In this document: piece by piece, positions 17,394 to 26,859 of the stretch
Layout of the letters: every line of letters begins with the position of its first letter
How positions within the stretch are numbered: the stretch's first letter is position 1
DNA from: an uncultured Tateyamaria sp.
GTDB lineage: Bacteria > Pseudomonadota > Alphaproteobacteria > Rhodobacterales > Rhodobacteraceae
NCBI RefSeq assembly: GCF_947503705.1
Contig: NZ_CANNES010000003.1
Location: 124,001 to 188,000, forward strand
Direction: 5' to 3'
Length of the DNA stretch: 64,000 bases
The notes under the pieces: generated by a model
The model's database searches: none
The model's input: the letters and a program-made list of their open reading frames with translations, nothing else
What the model was told of the DNA's origin: nothing
Made by a program: the position numbers and the translations under genes

Positions 17394-18688
17394 TCGCCCT
17401 TGGGCTTGGTTTCGAACATGAGCCCCGCGGCAGTGCGCGGCGCAAATCCCCGCCAATAGGTGTGGTCCTCGGTCGGCACGCCTGCGTCATCCAAATCAAC
17501 CAGGCCGTCGCTCGATGTGGGCACCAGATCGAAATAACCCGCCATGTCCGCCTCGTCCTTGAGGTGCAACCCCATGAAAGCGGTCGCAAAATGCTGGGCA
17601 ATGTTGTTCATCCGCGTCGTGTCCCAGACCGCATCGGCATAATGCTCGAACGGCACAAAATCGAGGCCCTCGACGGGTGCCCAGCTTTCGATGGGGGCAG
17701 GCATCGGGGCCGCAGCATTGTGGTTGGCATGATCAAAAGTGAGCAAATGCCGATCCGTGCCCACCGCTTCGTCAAAGATGGTGCGCATGGCGGAATAGAC
17801 CGACACGTCGTCCCTGCCGCCCGCCATCAGCATTGTGGGCACGCGGAGCCCCGCCAAGCCTTCCATGTCCCAAAAGCCAGCATTGTTGCCCCAGGGGCCA
17901 ATTGCAATGACGGCTTTGACGCGCGGATCAATCAGCGCCTCGTGACTGTCAGAGCCTGCCAGATGCGCGGAAAGCAAGCCGTTGGGTGCACCCCAGCTGA
18001 ACTCGGTCGATGCTTGGGTGACGCCCGCACCGCCAAAGATCAGCGCGCCGTACCCGCCCATGGAATAGCCGATCACGCCGGTCTGATCTGCATTCACGAT
18101 GTCACCCAACGGCCCAGTCATCCCCGCCATGTGATCCACCACAAAAGCCTGATCGAGGGGCCGGTTGAACAGGGTGGAACCAAACGCGGCCTGGTCCGAA
18201 TAGGTGCTGTCGGTGTGGTCAATGGATACTGTGACATAGCCTTTGGAGGCCAGATTTTCACCCAGATGCGCCATCAGATAACGGTTGCCAGGATAACCGT
18301 GGCTGATCACGATCAGGGGAAAGCGGGTGCCCGTCGCGGGCTCCGCATCGCGCACGGCCTGACCGGTCAGGGTCACTTCGGTTGCGCCATCGCGGATCAA
18401 CGCGCGGTAGCTGCCCCCGGGCACCGTGCCCTCTGCCGCCGGATACCAGACCTCCAAAGTCAGGGGGCGATCATAGCGGGGGACATCCTTGCCTTCCACG
18501 CCAAGCACATCGACGCTGTCCGGGATCTTCACGTCAAGGGTCTGCACACCGACGCTGAACGCGCCATAGGCGGCCAGCTCAGGCGCATCGGGGCGGATTT
18601 GGTCAATAGGATTGGCCAGCGCATCTGCCGCGACGGTGGTGGTTAGTGCGGCGGTTGCGGCCAACAGGTGCTGTGTGCGACGGGGCAT
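17390..18688 (-). CDS. exported alpha/beta hydrolase, dienelactone hydrolase/PAF-acetylhydrolase-like
   Basis: A 432-residue exported hydrolase. A signal peptide (MPRRTQHLLAATAALTTT...ALA, about 27 residues) is followed by a domain with VISHGYPGNR (oxyanion region), GYSMGGYGAL (serine nucleophile elbow) and a likely catalytic histidine in TFDHANHN. The sequence resembles predicted dienelactone hydrolases of the platelet-activating-factor acetylhydrolase group; the substrate is not predictable. AAGGAG lies 6-12 bases before the ATG at 18688. It is first in a two-gene operon with the epoxide-hydrolase-like gene, and divergent from the DUF1007 gene. Confidence 0.8.
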   Translation of the reverse strand: MPRRTQHLLAATAALTTTVAADALANPIDQIRPDAPELAAYGAFSVGVQTLDVKIPDSVDVLGVEGKDVPRYDRPLTLEVWYPAAEGTVPGGSYRALIRDGATEVTLTGQAVRDAEPATGTRFPLIVISHGYPGNRYLMAHLGENLASKGYVTVSIDHTDSTYSDQAAFGSTLFNRPLDQAFVVDHMAGMTGPLGDIVNADQTGVIGYSMGGYGALIFGGAGVTQASTEFSWGAPNGLLSAHLAGSDSHEALIDPRVKAVIAIGPWGNNAGFWDMEGLAGLRVPTMLMAGGRDDVSVYSAMRTIFDEAVGTDRHLLTFDHANHNAAAPMPAPIESWAPVEGLDFVPFEHYADAVWDTTRMNNIAQHFATAFMGLHLKDEADMAGYFDLVPTSSDGLVDLDDAGVPTEDHTYWRGFAPRTAAGLMFETKPKGE

Positions 18689-18873
18689 CCAAGGCTCCTT
18701 TTCGAGCGATTGTTCAAAAGGCGTAACACGCAGGCACTGACTATGGCGCCCACTGTGACAGAGCACGCGGCGCATTCAAGCGGTGATGCATCATACCATA
18801 TCGGCAGCGTCCCGCCGAATGCACATCGCGGCAGGGCTTGAGCCTTTGGGTGGTCGCGACTACATCTGCGTGC

Positions 18874-19506
18874 ATGTTCCGCTCGTTCCTCCGCAGCATT
18901 GCGATCCTTGCCCTTTTGCCGGCCGCCGCATCGGCGCACCCGCATGTCTTTGTGGACACGCAACTGCGCCTGCAAATCAACGAAGCAGGCATATTTGAAG
19001 GGATCGAGGTCAAGTGGACCTATGATGATTTCTATTCCATGTTGCTGCTGGCTGATATGGGCCTCGACCGCGACGGGGACGGACGTCTGGTGCAGGGTGA
19101 GACGATCCTTCTGGACGGCTTCGACCGGCAGTGGATCGAAGGGTATCAAGGCGACACTTACGTAACGCGGGATGGCGTGCCCGTAGCCCTTGGCCCCCCC
19201 GAGGGGCGCGGCACCACGGTTGAAAACGGATTGATCACCACAACCCATTTTCGCGCAGCGAGCGGGCCTGCGGACGGTCTCGTGATCAAGGCCTTTGACC
19301 CCACATTCTACACCGCTTACAGCCTCGTGGGTCCGGTGGACACAGGTGCCTTCTGCGAGGCCGCCATCCTGCCTGCGGATCTGGACGCGGCCTATACCCT
19401 GGTCGAAGAGCTGCTTTATGCCACCCCCTCATCCGATGCCGAACAGGACTATCCCGAGGTTGGCGAAGCTTTTGCGGATACGGTGCGCCTGACATGCGCC
19501 TCCTGA
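18874..19506 (+). CDS. DUF1007 family exported protein
   Basis: A 210-residue protein with a signal peptide (to about residue 20, ASA) followed directly by HPHVFVD, the conserved start of mature DUF1007 proteins. This family is regularly encoded beside NicO/RcnA-type metal transporters and is thought to be a periplasmic partner; its histidines and acidic residues (LDRDGDGRL resembles a calcium- or metal-binding loop) suggest metal handling. It overlaps the transporter gene by 13 bases. The ATG at 18874 gives a clean signal peptide though without a strong ribosome site; TTG at 18838 is the alternative. Confidence 0.82.
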   Translation: MFRSFLRSIAILALLPAAASAHPHVFVDTQLRLQINEAGIFEGIEVKWTYDDFYSMLLLADMGLDRDGDGRLVQGETILLDGFDRQWIEGYQGDTYVTRDGVPVALGPPEGRGTTVENGLITTTHFRAASGPADGLVIKAFDPTFYTAYSLVGPVDTGAFCEAAILPADLDAAYTLVEELLYATPSSDAEQDYPEVGEAFADTVRLTCAS

Positions 19507-20390
19507 AAATCGGAGTTCTGAGCGTCGCGATTGTGCTGCTGGTCTGGCTCTTTGGCATGGGCGGGATCGGAGACATTTCGCGCTGGGCCGCCGCCGAACA
19601 GCGTGAGGCACAAAATGCGCTGGCCGCAGGCCTGCGGGCCGTGCGCGCGGACGAGCCGAGGGCGTGGTTCGCGCTGATGGGCGTCTGTGCCGCTTACGGG
19701 TTTTTCCATGCGGCGGGGCCGGGCCATGGCAAGTTGGTGATCGGCGGATATGGCGCCGCGGCACGGGTCACTGCCTGGCGGCTGTCGTGGATGGCTGTCG
19801 CTGCGTCCTTGGCCCAAGCGCTGGCCGCGATCGTTCTGGTCGGCGTGGGCGCCCTGCTGTTGGGCTGGGGCCGGGCCGAGATGACAGAGACGGCGGAACA
19901 GGTACTGGCCCCGGCCAGCTACGCCGCCATCGCCCTGGTGGGGCTGTGGCTGGTCGTGCGGGGTGTGCGGCGTGCGCTCACGGTGCCAAAACACGCCCAT
20001 GATCACGATATCGACGCTGACGGGCACTGTCACAGCTGCGGCCACGCCCACGGCCCCAGCGTGGAACAGGCCGAAAACGTAAACTCCTGGCGGGACGCAG
20101 CGGCCATCATTGCCTCCATCGCCATACGGCCCTGTACGGGGGCGGTTTTCCTGCTGATCCTGTGCTTTGGGCTTGGCATTCCGCTGGCCGGAATAGCGGG
20201 GGCGCTGGTCATGGGGCTGGGCACGGCAAGTGTCACGGTGCTGGTGGCTTTGGCCGCTGTGGGCACACGGCGCACGGCGCTGGCGGGCTGGTCCGGCAGC
20301 GGGGCGTTGCGGGCCATGGCGCTGATCGAAGTCGTGGCAGGCGGGCTGATTGCATTGATCGCAATCGCTCTGGTGCTTCCCTTCCTCTGA
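19494..20390 (+). CDS. NicO/RcnA-type nickel/cobalt transporter
   Basis: A 298-residue inner-membrane protein with six or more hydrophobic helices. GFFHAAGPGHGK (about residues 62-74) is the NicO family signature, and IRPCTGAVF marks the second conserved helix pair. Between them is a cytosolic or periplasmic loop with about nine histidines (from HAHDHD to HAHG), the usual metal-sensing or binding loop of RcnA-like exporters. With the overlapping DUF1007 gene it forms a two-component metal system; direction (uptake or efflux) and metal cannot be read from sequence, though the histidine-rich loop favours efflux. Confidence 0.85.
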   Translation: MRLLKIGVLSVAIVLLVWLFGMGGIGDISRWAAAEQREAQNALAAGLRAVRADEPRAWFALMGVCAAYGFFHAAGPGHGKLVIGGYGAAARVTAWRLSWMAVAASLAQALAAIVLVGVGALLLGWGRAEMTETAEQVLAPASYAAIALVGLWLVVRGVRRALTVPKHAHDHDIDADGHCHSCGHAHGPSVEQAENVNSWRDAAAIIASIAIRPCTGAVFLLILCFGLGIPLAGIAGALVMGLGTASVTVLVALAAVGTRRTALAGWSGSGALRAMALIEVVAGGLIALIAIALVLPFL

Positions 20391-20519
20391 ATTGAGAGCC
20401 ACAACCCCTGCGCGAGCATCTCAAGCATTCGCAACCGTATGCATGGCCAAGGGTGGCATCCTGACGCCCGCCACACGCGAGGGCTTTTCAAGTTGGCAAA
20501 GCAGGCGTAAGCCTGTCTC

Positions 20520-21908
20520 ATGTCCACCCGTTTGCTGTCATATCCCGCGCATATGCGCGCTATCATGGTCCTTGGCCTGCCGCTGATCGGCGGGCATCTG
20601 GGGCAGGTGGCCATTGGGGTGACCGACACGGTCATGCTGGGGTGGTACGGCGTCGACGAATTGGCCGCGCAAACCGTTGCAGGCTCTTATTTCTTTGTGC
20701 TTTTCCTTGTGGGTTCGGGTTTTGCCTGGGCGGTAATGCCCATGGTGGCGTCTTACCAGGCCGAGGACGATGAGGTCAGCTTGCGGCGTGCTACGCGCAT
20801 GGGGCTATGGCTCAGCATGGGTTTTGCGGCCCTCGCCATGCCGCTGATGATCTGGTCCGAACCTTTGCTGCTGGGCTTGGGGCAAACCGACCAGGTGGCC
20901 CGCGACGGGGCCACCTATCTCGCTATCGCGGGCTGGGGGATTTTCCCGGCACTGGTGGTCATGACATTCAAAAGCTATCTCGCCGCCCTCGAACGCACCC
21001 AGATCGTGTTCTGGATGACGGTTGTGGGGGCCGTGGCCAACGGGTTGGCCAATTATGCGTTTATCTTTGGCAATTGGGGCGCGTCCGAGATGGGGATCGC
21101 TGGGGCGGCCTGGGCTTCGATCGTTACACAGTTTGTCATGCTCATCGGCGTTGTGGCCTATGCGCTGATCGCGCTGCCCGAACACGGCATTCTCAACCGG
21201 CTCTGGCGACCCGATTTCGACATGCTCGGGCGGGTGTTCCGGCTGGGCTGGCCCATCGGGCTGACGACACTCAGCGAGGCGGGGCTTTTTGCGGCCACGG
21301 CCATCATGATGGGCTGGTTGGGGACGATCCCGCTGGCCGCGCACGGGATCGCGCTGCAACTGGCCTCGATCACCTTCATGATCCATCTGGGGCTGTCCAA
21401 TGTGGCCACGATCCGGGCGGGCAACGCTTATGGGCGAGGGGACTTGCCGCATATGATCAAGGGCGCGCAGACTGTCATCGTTATGAGCCTGCTGACAGCG
21501 CTGGCCACAATCGTGGTCTTTGTCGCCATGCCAGAGCCGCTGATCAGCGTCTTCATGAAAAGCGATGAACCCGCCCGGGACGAGATCATGACCATCGGCG
21601 TGGTGCTGGTGGCCATGGCGGCACTGTTCCAACTGATGGATGGGGCGCAGGTGGTGGCACTGGGGCTTTTGCGCGGGGTGCAGGACACGCGGGTGCCGAT
21701 GGTGCTGGCGGCGGTGTCCTACTGGGTGATCGGGCTGCCCTGCTCATACGTGCTTGGTTTTGTGTTGGGCTGGGACGGCGTTGGTGTGTGGCTGGGCCTC
21801 GTCGTCGGGCTGGGCTTTGCCGGGGTCGCACTGATGTGGCGGTTCTGGGCCGTGTCCGTGCCTGCCTTGCGCATGGGCGCGACGCCAGAGGTGACACCGA
21901 CAGCCTGA
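20520..21908 (+). CDS. MATE family multidrug exporter (NorM-like)
   Basis: A 462-residue protein with about twelve membrane helices in two homologous halves, the MATE layout. MATE proteins export cationic drugs, dyes or metabolites using sodium or proton gradients. Family landmarks visible are GLPLIGGHLGQVAIGVTDTV in helix 1, AIAGWGIFPALVV in helix 4 and GLLRGVQDTRVPM before helix 10. The length is typical for NorM. No regulator is adjacent, and the conserved small protein gene downstream is convergent. The ribosome site before the ATG at 20520 is weak. Confidence 0.9.
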   Translation: MSTRLLSYPAHMRAIMVLGLPLIGGHLGQVAIGVTDTVMLGWYGVDELAAQTVAGSYFFVLFLVGSGFAWAVMPMVASYQAEDDEVSLRRATRMGLWLSMGFAALAMPLMIWSEPLLLGLGQTDQVARDGATYLAIAGWGIFPALVVMTFKSYLAALERTQIVFWMTVVGAVANGLANYAFIFGNWGASEMGIAGAAWASIVTQFVMLIGVVAYALIALPEHGILNRLWRPDFDMLGRVFRLGWPIGLTTLSEAGLFAATAIMMGWLGTIPLAAHGIALQLASITFMIHLGLSNVATIRAGNAYGRGDLPHMIKGAQTVIVMSLLTALATIVVFVAMPEPLISVFMKSDEPARDEIMTIGVVLVAMAALFQLMDGAQVVALGLLRGVQDTRVPMVLAAVSYWVIGLPCSYVLGFVLGWDGVGVWLGLVVGLGFAGVALMWRFWAVSVPALRMGATPEVTPTA

Positions 21909-21913
21909 CGCCG

Positions 21914-22327
21914 TTACTCGGCCGCCTGACCTTTCATCAACCGATCCGCTTTTTTGCGGACCAGAACCGACCGCAGGTCATGCATCGCCAAAAGCAAAGC
22001 ATCGGTTACATCCTCAAGCTGATCCTCGGTGGCACGCGATTGCGCCCAATGGGTCGTCAGGTTCAGGTAGTCTACTGCGCGGTGAATGTCGTCGATATCG
22101 CGGTAGGACAGCAGCTCGGTCCGCTCTGCCATCCATTCCTTGATCCGTGCCAGATCGTCCTCTGACAGCACCCGATCGCCATTCGGCTTGATCTCGCCAT
22201 TTCGAATGTTGACGGTCGCGATCTGGTCCATCTCGATCCGCCGCTGACGGTTCTGGGTGTCGACGCGAAACACGGTCGCCCCGTTTTCGCGCACACGGAA
22301 ATAGTATTCTGGCAGTTCCGCACCCAT
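21914..22327 (-). CDS. conserved hypothetical protein of Rhodobacterales
   Basis: A 137-residue soluble, charged, probably cytosolic protein starting with PEYYFRVRENGATVFRVDT, a pattern I recall as conserved in Rhodobacterales but without a function. The first half looks like small beta strands, and the second half is helical (DDIHRAVDYLNLTTHWAQSRAT and onward). No catalytic motif, signal peptide or membrane segment is visible. It is separated by 19 bases from the aminotransferase gene on the same strand, so co-transcription is likely. Confidence 0.6.
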   Translation of the reverse strand: MGAELPEYYFRVRENGATVFRVDTQNRQRRIEMDQIATVNIRNGEIKPNGDRVLSEDDLARIKEWMAERTELLSYRDIDDIHRAVDYLNLTTHWAQSRATEDQLEDVTDALLLAMHDLRSVLVRKKADRLMKGQAAE

Positions 22328-22346
22328 GATCTTCGCGCTTCCCTCG

Positions 22347-23564
<1,218 letters not shown>

Positions 23565-23654
23565 CTAGATTGGATACCTGAACCCTCATAGGCGGGGTCC
23601 CACGCGCAATCAAGCGCCCGAACCTGCCAAAACAACAGTGAAAAGGTGACTTCA

Positions 23655-24053
23655 ATGGACGACACCCACGATTGGTACAGCCCCGAGGCATCGACATTTG
23701 GTGATCGGGTGGCAGGGGCACGCGAACAGGCGGGCATGACCCAGAAACAACTGGCCAAACGTCTGGGCGTGCGTCTGGCGACATTGAAATCGTGGGAAGA
23801 AGACCTGAGCGAGCCGCGCGCCAACCGCCTGTCGATCATGGCGGGGCTGCTGAATGTTTCGATGATGTGGCTGATGAACGGCGAAGGCGAGGGCGTCGAG
23901 GCCCCGTTCGAAGCGGCCCCCATGTCCGACAACATGCGCGATCTGCTCACCGAAATGCGCGACCTGCGCACCGACTTGCTGCGCCGGGCCGAACAGGTGG
24001 GGCGGTTGGAAAAACGCCTGCGCACTGCATTGCAAGAGAGTTCCGATGGCTGA
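23655..24053 (+). CDS. XRE-family helix-turn-helix regulator
   Basis: A 132-residue DNA-binding protein. Residues about 15-75 form a lambda-repressor-like helix-turn-helix (GDRVAGAREQAGMTQKQLAK, then VRLATLKSWEED). The remainder has a helical, charged C terminus (RDLLTEMRDLRTDLLRRAEQ) that could form a coiled coil for dimerisation. AGGTGA lies 5 bases before the ATG at 23655. Its end overlaps sdhE by 8 bases, so both are on one transcript; whether it regulates succinate dehydrogenase assembly, or is only co-located, is unknown. Confidence 0.85.
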   Translation: MDDTHDWYSPEASTFGDRVAGAREQAGMTQKQLAKRLGVRLATLKSWEEDLSEPRANRLSIMAGLLNVSMMWLMNGEGEGVEAPFEAAPMSDNMRDLLTEMRDLRTDLLRRAEQVGRLEKRLRTALQESSDG

Positions 24054-24330
24054 AGAGCTTTATGAACACCGTCTGAAGCGGTTGCATATGCGGTCCATGC
24101 GGCGCGGGATCAAAGAGATGGATTTGATTCTGACGGCCTATGCGGCGGACAATCTGGCGCACATGGATACGCCCGATTTGGACACCTATGACGCGCTGCT
24201 CAGCGAGAATGACCAGGACCTCTATCGCTGGGTCACCGGGCAAGAACCGGCACCGGATCGATTTTCTGACATGATTTCAAAGATTTCCCAGGCGCTGCAA
24301 GGTGCGGCGTCGGGGTCTGGCGGCGCTTAA
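24046..24330 (+). CDS. sdhE: SdhE, flavinylation factor for succinate dehydrogenase
   Basis: A 94-residue small helical protein of the SdhE/YgfY (DUF339) family, which promotes covalent attachment of FAD to the SdhA subunit. The conserved RGxxEMD motif is present as RGIKEMDLIL in the first helices, and ENDQDLYRWVTG is the second signature. The length is typical. It overlaps the upstream XRE gene by 8 bases, indicating coupled translation. The sdh genes themselves are not in the window. Confidence 0.92.
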   Translation: MAEELYEHRLKRLHMRSMRRGIKEMDLILTAYAADNLAHMDTPDLDTYDALLSENDQDLYRWVTGQEPAPDRFSDMISKISQALQGAASGSGGA

Positions 24331-24350
24331 CCATATATTTCCGAATCTGG

Positions 24351-24374
24351 CTCATTTTCTGAGCATCAAATGAG
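24351..24374. promoter_or_regulatory. inverted repeat upstream of the MarR gene
   Basis: CTCATTT and AAATGAG are separated by 10 bases and lie 14 bases before the MarR start. Spacing and position fit an autoregulatory MarR operator, but it could equally be a short mRNA hairpin. Confidence 0.4.
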
Positions 24375-24387
24375 TCGGAGAGCGTAG

Positions 24388-24906
24388 ATGAGCATTCAGG
24401 ACCCCATCCGCCAGCTTCCTGGTGCGGCCAAGGGCAATACGGACCACAGCTTTATGGTGGGCTACCTCGAAGCCTTGTCGCTGGTCGAACGATTGCACCG
24501 GCTGCTGCTCGACGTGATCAAGGACGAATTCGAACGCGTCGGCGTGCTCGAAATCAACGCGGTGCAGGCGCTGCTCTTGTTCAACATCGGCAACAACGAG
24601 GTGACGGCAGGCGAATTGAAAAGCCGTGGCTATTACCAGGGCTCAAACGTCAGCTACAATCTGAAAAAGCTGGTCGAAATGGGGTATATGCACCACCAGC
24701 GCTGCGAAATTGACCGCCGCTCCGTGCGGGTCCGCCTGACCGAAGACGGGCGCAAGGTGCGCGACGTGGTGGCCGATCTTTTTGAACGTCACGCCGAAGG
24801 GCTGCAATCCAAGGGCGTGCTGGGCCCCGAGGGGATCACCGACATCACCGGGTCACTCAAACGGATGGAACGCTACTGGACGGATCAGATCCGCTATATC
24901 TACTGA
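24388..24906 (+). CDS. LdtR-like MarR-family winged-helix regulator
   Basis: A 172-residue dimeric MarR-type regulator. The N-terminal helices (EALSLVERLHRLLLDVIKDEFER) form the dimer interface; the winged helix runs through EINAVQALLLFNIGNNEVTAGELK, GSNVSYNLKKLVEMGYMHHQR and DRRSVRVRLTEDG, the last being the wing. This close pattern (VQALLLFNIG, GSNVSYN) is that of LdtR of Rhizobiales, which controls L,D-transpeptidase and stress genes, and related Rhodobacter regulators; the target set here is inferred only by that resemblance. GGAGAG precedes the ATG. An inverted repeat at 24351-24374 may be its own operator. Confidence 0.82.
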   Translation: MSIQDPIRQLPGAAKGNTDHSFMVGYLEALSLVERLHRLLLDVIKDEFERVGVLEINAVQALLLFNIGNNEVTAGELKSRGYYQGSNVSYNLKKLVEMGYMHHQRCEIDRRSVRVRLTEDGRKVRDVVADLFERHAEGLQSKGVLGPEGITDITGSLKRMERYWTDQIRYIY

Positions 24907-24923
24907 GCCGGAAAAACAGGTGT

Positions 24924-25670
24924 TTAGCGTGCTACGGGCGGCACTCCTGGCTGCGTGATGTCTTCGGAAAAGATCAGGGTTTCCAACTCCCGCTCCAATT
25001 TTCGCGCCATGGATTGGGCATATTCCTCAAACCCCAGCGCGGTTTGCACAAAACTGTCCTCGCCGACAATCACGTTGTGACGATAATAACTGGACAGCTC
25101 TGCCACATCCATCTGGCGTAAATCGCCGAAGGATGGCGCATCCGCCCCGATCACCAGCGCGTTGATGGTCACATCAGTGCCTGCGAGTTCTGCCTTCACG
25201 TCCTGCGGGCGGGGGCCCAGGTTCGACTTGCCGTCCCCCGATATATCCAGGGTCCGTTTCCAGCAATAAGACCGCTGCGCCAAAAATCCAACGCCGACAC
25301 GCATCGCCAACCCCAGCGCCGTGCCCGGCGTGGTCTGGCGCCGCTCGGTCGTTTGCAGGTGGGCGATGACGCCATTCAAAATGGCCTCATCCGCGATCGT
25401 GGTCCAGGGCAGGATCACCGCCGGATCTTCCGGCCCGCTCCACTCATACACCAACAGATCCACCGGTGTTCCCGGCATGACGGTCAAGGCCTGACGCACC
25501 GACGGCGCGCCCAAGGCCGCGGCCAACCCATCAATCTGCAACCGGTATTCCAGCTGATCCACTGACCCCGACACGTCCAACCCCAGGGCCAGTGCCTGCC
25601 GACATTCCGCCACCGCGCCACCCGCCCAAAGGGCCAACACAGCCGCACAGGCTGCGCGCCGCCAGATCAT
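24924..25670 (-). CDS. DUF1194 family exported protein, von Willebrand A-like (second of pair)
   Basis: A 248-residue exported protein with a signal peptide ending AVA. It carries LGLDVSGSVDQLEYRLQ at the start of the mature domain, a DxSxS-type MIDAS motif, and TLDISGDGKSN in the middle, which together identify DUF1194, a vWA-like family of unknown function. The MIDAS pattern suggests divalent-metal-dependent protein binding in the periplasm or at the surface. Four cysteines (CRQAL, CWKR) may pair. Its ATG overlaps the TGA of the upstream paralogue (ATGA), so the two are co-translated and may form a heterodimer. Confidence 0.8.
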   Translation of the reverse strand: MIWRRAACAAVLALWAGGAVAECRQALALGLDVSGSVDQLEYRLQIDGLAAALGAPSVRQALTVMPGTPVDLLVYEWSGPEDPAVILPWTTIADEAILNGVIAHLQTTERRQTTPGTALGLAMRVGVGFLAQRSYCWKRTLDISGDGKSNLGPRPQDVKAELAGTDVTINALVIGADAPSFGDLRQMDVAELSSYYRHNVIVGEDSFVQTALGFEEYAQSMARKLERELETLIFSEDITQPGVPPVAR

Positions 25671-26368
25671 CCGGCCCGACCCGCGCGGGGCAGGGCACCA
25701 ATCACCGGCGGGGTCAGTTCCCGCTCCAGCTTGCGACGCATCGCCCGCTCATAGTCCTCAAACCCTTGGGCCACCTCCATAAAGGCACCCGGGCCCCACA
25801 ACACTTCGTTCTGGTAAAATGAAATCAACTGGGTCTCTGAAGCGAACTCTGCCGCATTCACCACCAACCCATTCACGGTCACGTCGCGAAAGGGAAACTC
25901 GCGATAGGCCAATAACGGGCCAAAGCCCTCGTTGTTCTGACCATCGCCCGCCATATCAATGGTCTTGTAGAGGCATTGCGGCGCACGGCCCAACATCTCA
26001 GCACCATAACCCAGAGCATAGCCCATCGCGGTAGGAAACTCATTATGGGATCGCTCGCTGGCCGCCACCGTTTCGGCCGCCCGCAACAGGGCGGCGGGGC
26101 TGTCAATCAACAGCCAATCCAGAACAACCTCCTGATTATAGCGCCCCGACCACTCGTAAACGGCAAGGGCCACGGGATCGTCCGAGGCAAAGAACGCGGC
26201 CTGTACCTCGGGGGCCGTCAGGGCAGACACCAGCCCGCCCCGCTGCAACTGGTCTTCTGTCGCATCGACCGAAGAGGATACGTCGAGCGCCAACAACAGT
26301 GCCAAGCGACACGCCGCCGCCGGAGAGGCGGCGCAAAACAGCGCACATGTGGCGGCAAACCTTACCAA
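25667..26368 (-). CDS. DUF1194 family exported protein, von Willebrand A-like (first of pair)
   Basis: A 233-residue paralogue of the following gene with LALDVSSSVDATEDQLQ (MIDAS-like) and TIDMAGDGQNNEG. The signal peptide ends about PAAA. The start is unusual: there is no ATG in range. TTG at 26368 overlaps the glyoxalase stop and gives a normal signal peptide; TTG at 26395 would add nine residues. Both imply translation coupled to the glyoxalase gene. Together with the second copy it forms an operon of paired vWA-like proteins; function and partner are unknown. Confidence 0.75.
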   Translation of the reverse strand: MVRFAATCALFCAASPAAACRLALLLALDVSSSVDATEDQLQRGGLVSALTAPEVQAAFFASDDPVALAVYEWSGRYNQEVVLDWLLIDSPAALLRAAETVAASERSHNEFPTAMGYALGYGAEMLGRAPQCLYKTIDMAGDGQNNEGFGPLLAYREFPFRDVTVNGLVVNAAEFASETQLISFYQNEVLWGPGAFMEVAQGFEDYERAMRRKLERELTPPVIGALPRAGRAG

Positions 26369-26790
26369 GAGCCGGTGTTTTCCATGCTGGCCCAAGGCTC
26401 TGCCGGGGGCAGGTTATCGCCCGCCTGAAGCAACTCGATCGAGATGTTGTCGGGCGAGCGGACAAAGGCCATATGCCCATCGCGCGGCGGGCGATTGATG
26501 GTCACGCCATTGTCCATCAGGTGCTGACACATCTCATAGATGTTGTCGACGCGGTAGGCGAGGTGGCCAAAATGGCGGCTGTCGCTGGGCAGGCCCTCAT
26601 CGCCGTCCCAATTATAGGTCAGCTCGACCGGACATTCGGGTTGATCAGGCGGGGCCATGAACAACAGGGTGAAACGGCCCTTTTCGTTGTCATAGCGGCG
26701 GGTCTCTTCGAGGCCCAACAGCTTGTAAAAGGCAATCGAGGCATCGAGGTCTTTCACGCGAACCATCGTGTGCAGGTAAGTCAGGGCCAT
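26362..26790 (-). CDS. gloA: lactoylglutathione lyase (glyoxalase I)
   Basis: A 142-residue VOC-fold enzyme that converts the methylglyoxal-glutathione hemithioacetal to S-lactoylglutathione. The start YLHTMVRVKDLDASIAFYKL carries the first metal ligand (H7), and the typical LTYNWD, HLAYRVDNIY (second histidine) and IELLQ (glutamate) segments follow in order; the set H/E/H/E fits GloA. The length matches the bacterial enzyme of about 135-145 residues. It lies directly upstream of the DUF1194 pair, which it overlaps. An acetone or alternative VOC substrate is less likely given the intact motif set. Confidence 0.92.
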   Translation of the reverse strand: MALTYLHTMVRVKDLDASIAFYKLLGLEETRRYDNEKGRFTLLFMAPPDQPECPVELTYNWDGDEGLPSDSRHFGHLAYRVDNIYEMCQHLMDNGVTINRPPRDGHMAFVRSPDNISIELLQAGDNLPPAEPWASMENTGSW

Positions 26791-26859
26791 CCGGCGCTCC
26801 TTGCTAAGTCTGTCTGATGGCTAACCTAGCATGTCCACCGGCAGGGGCCAGCGCCGCTC

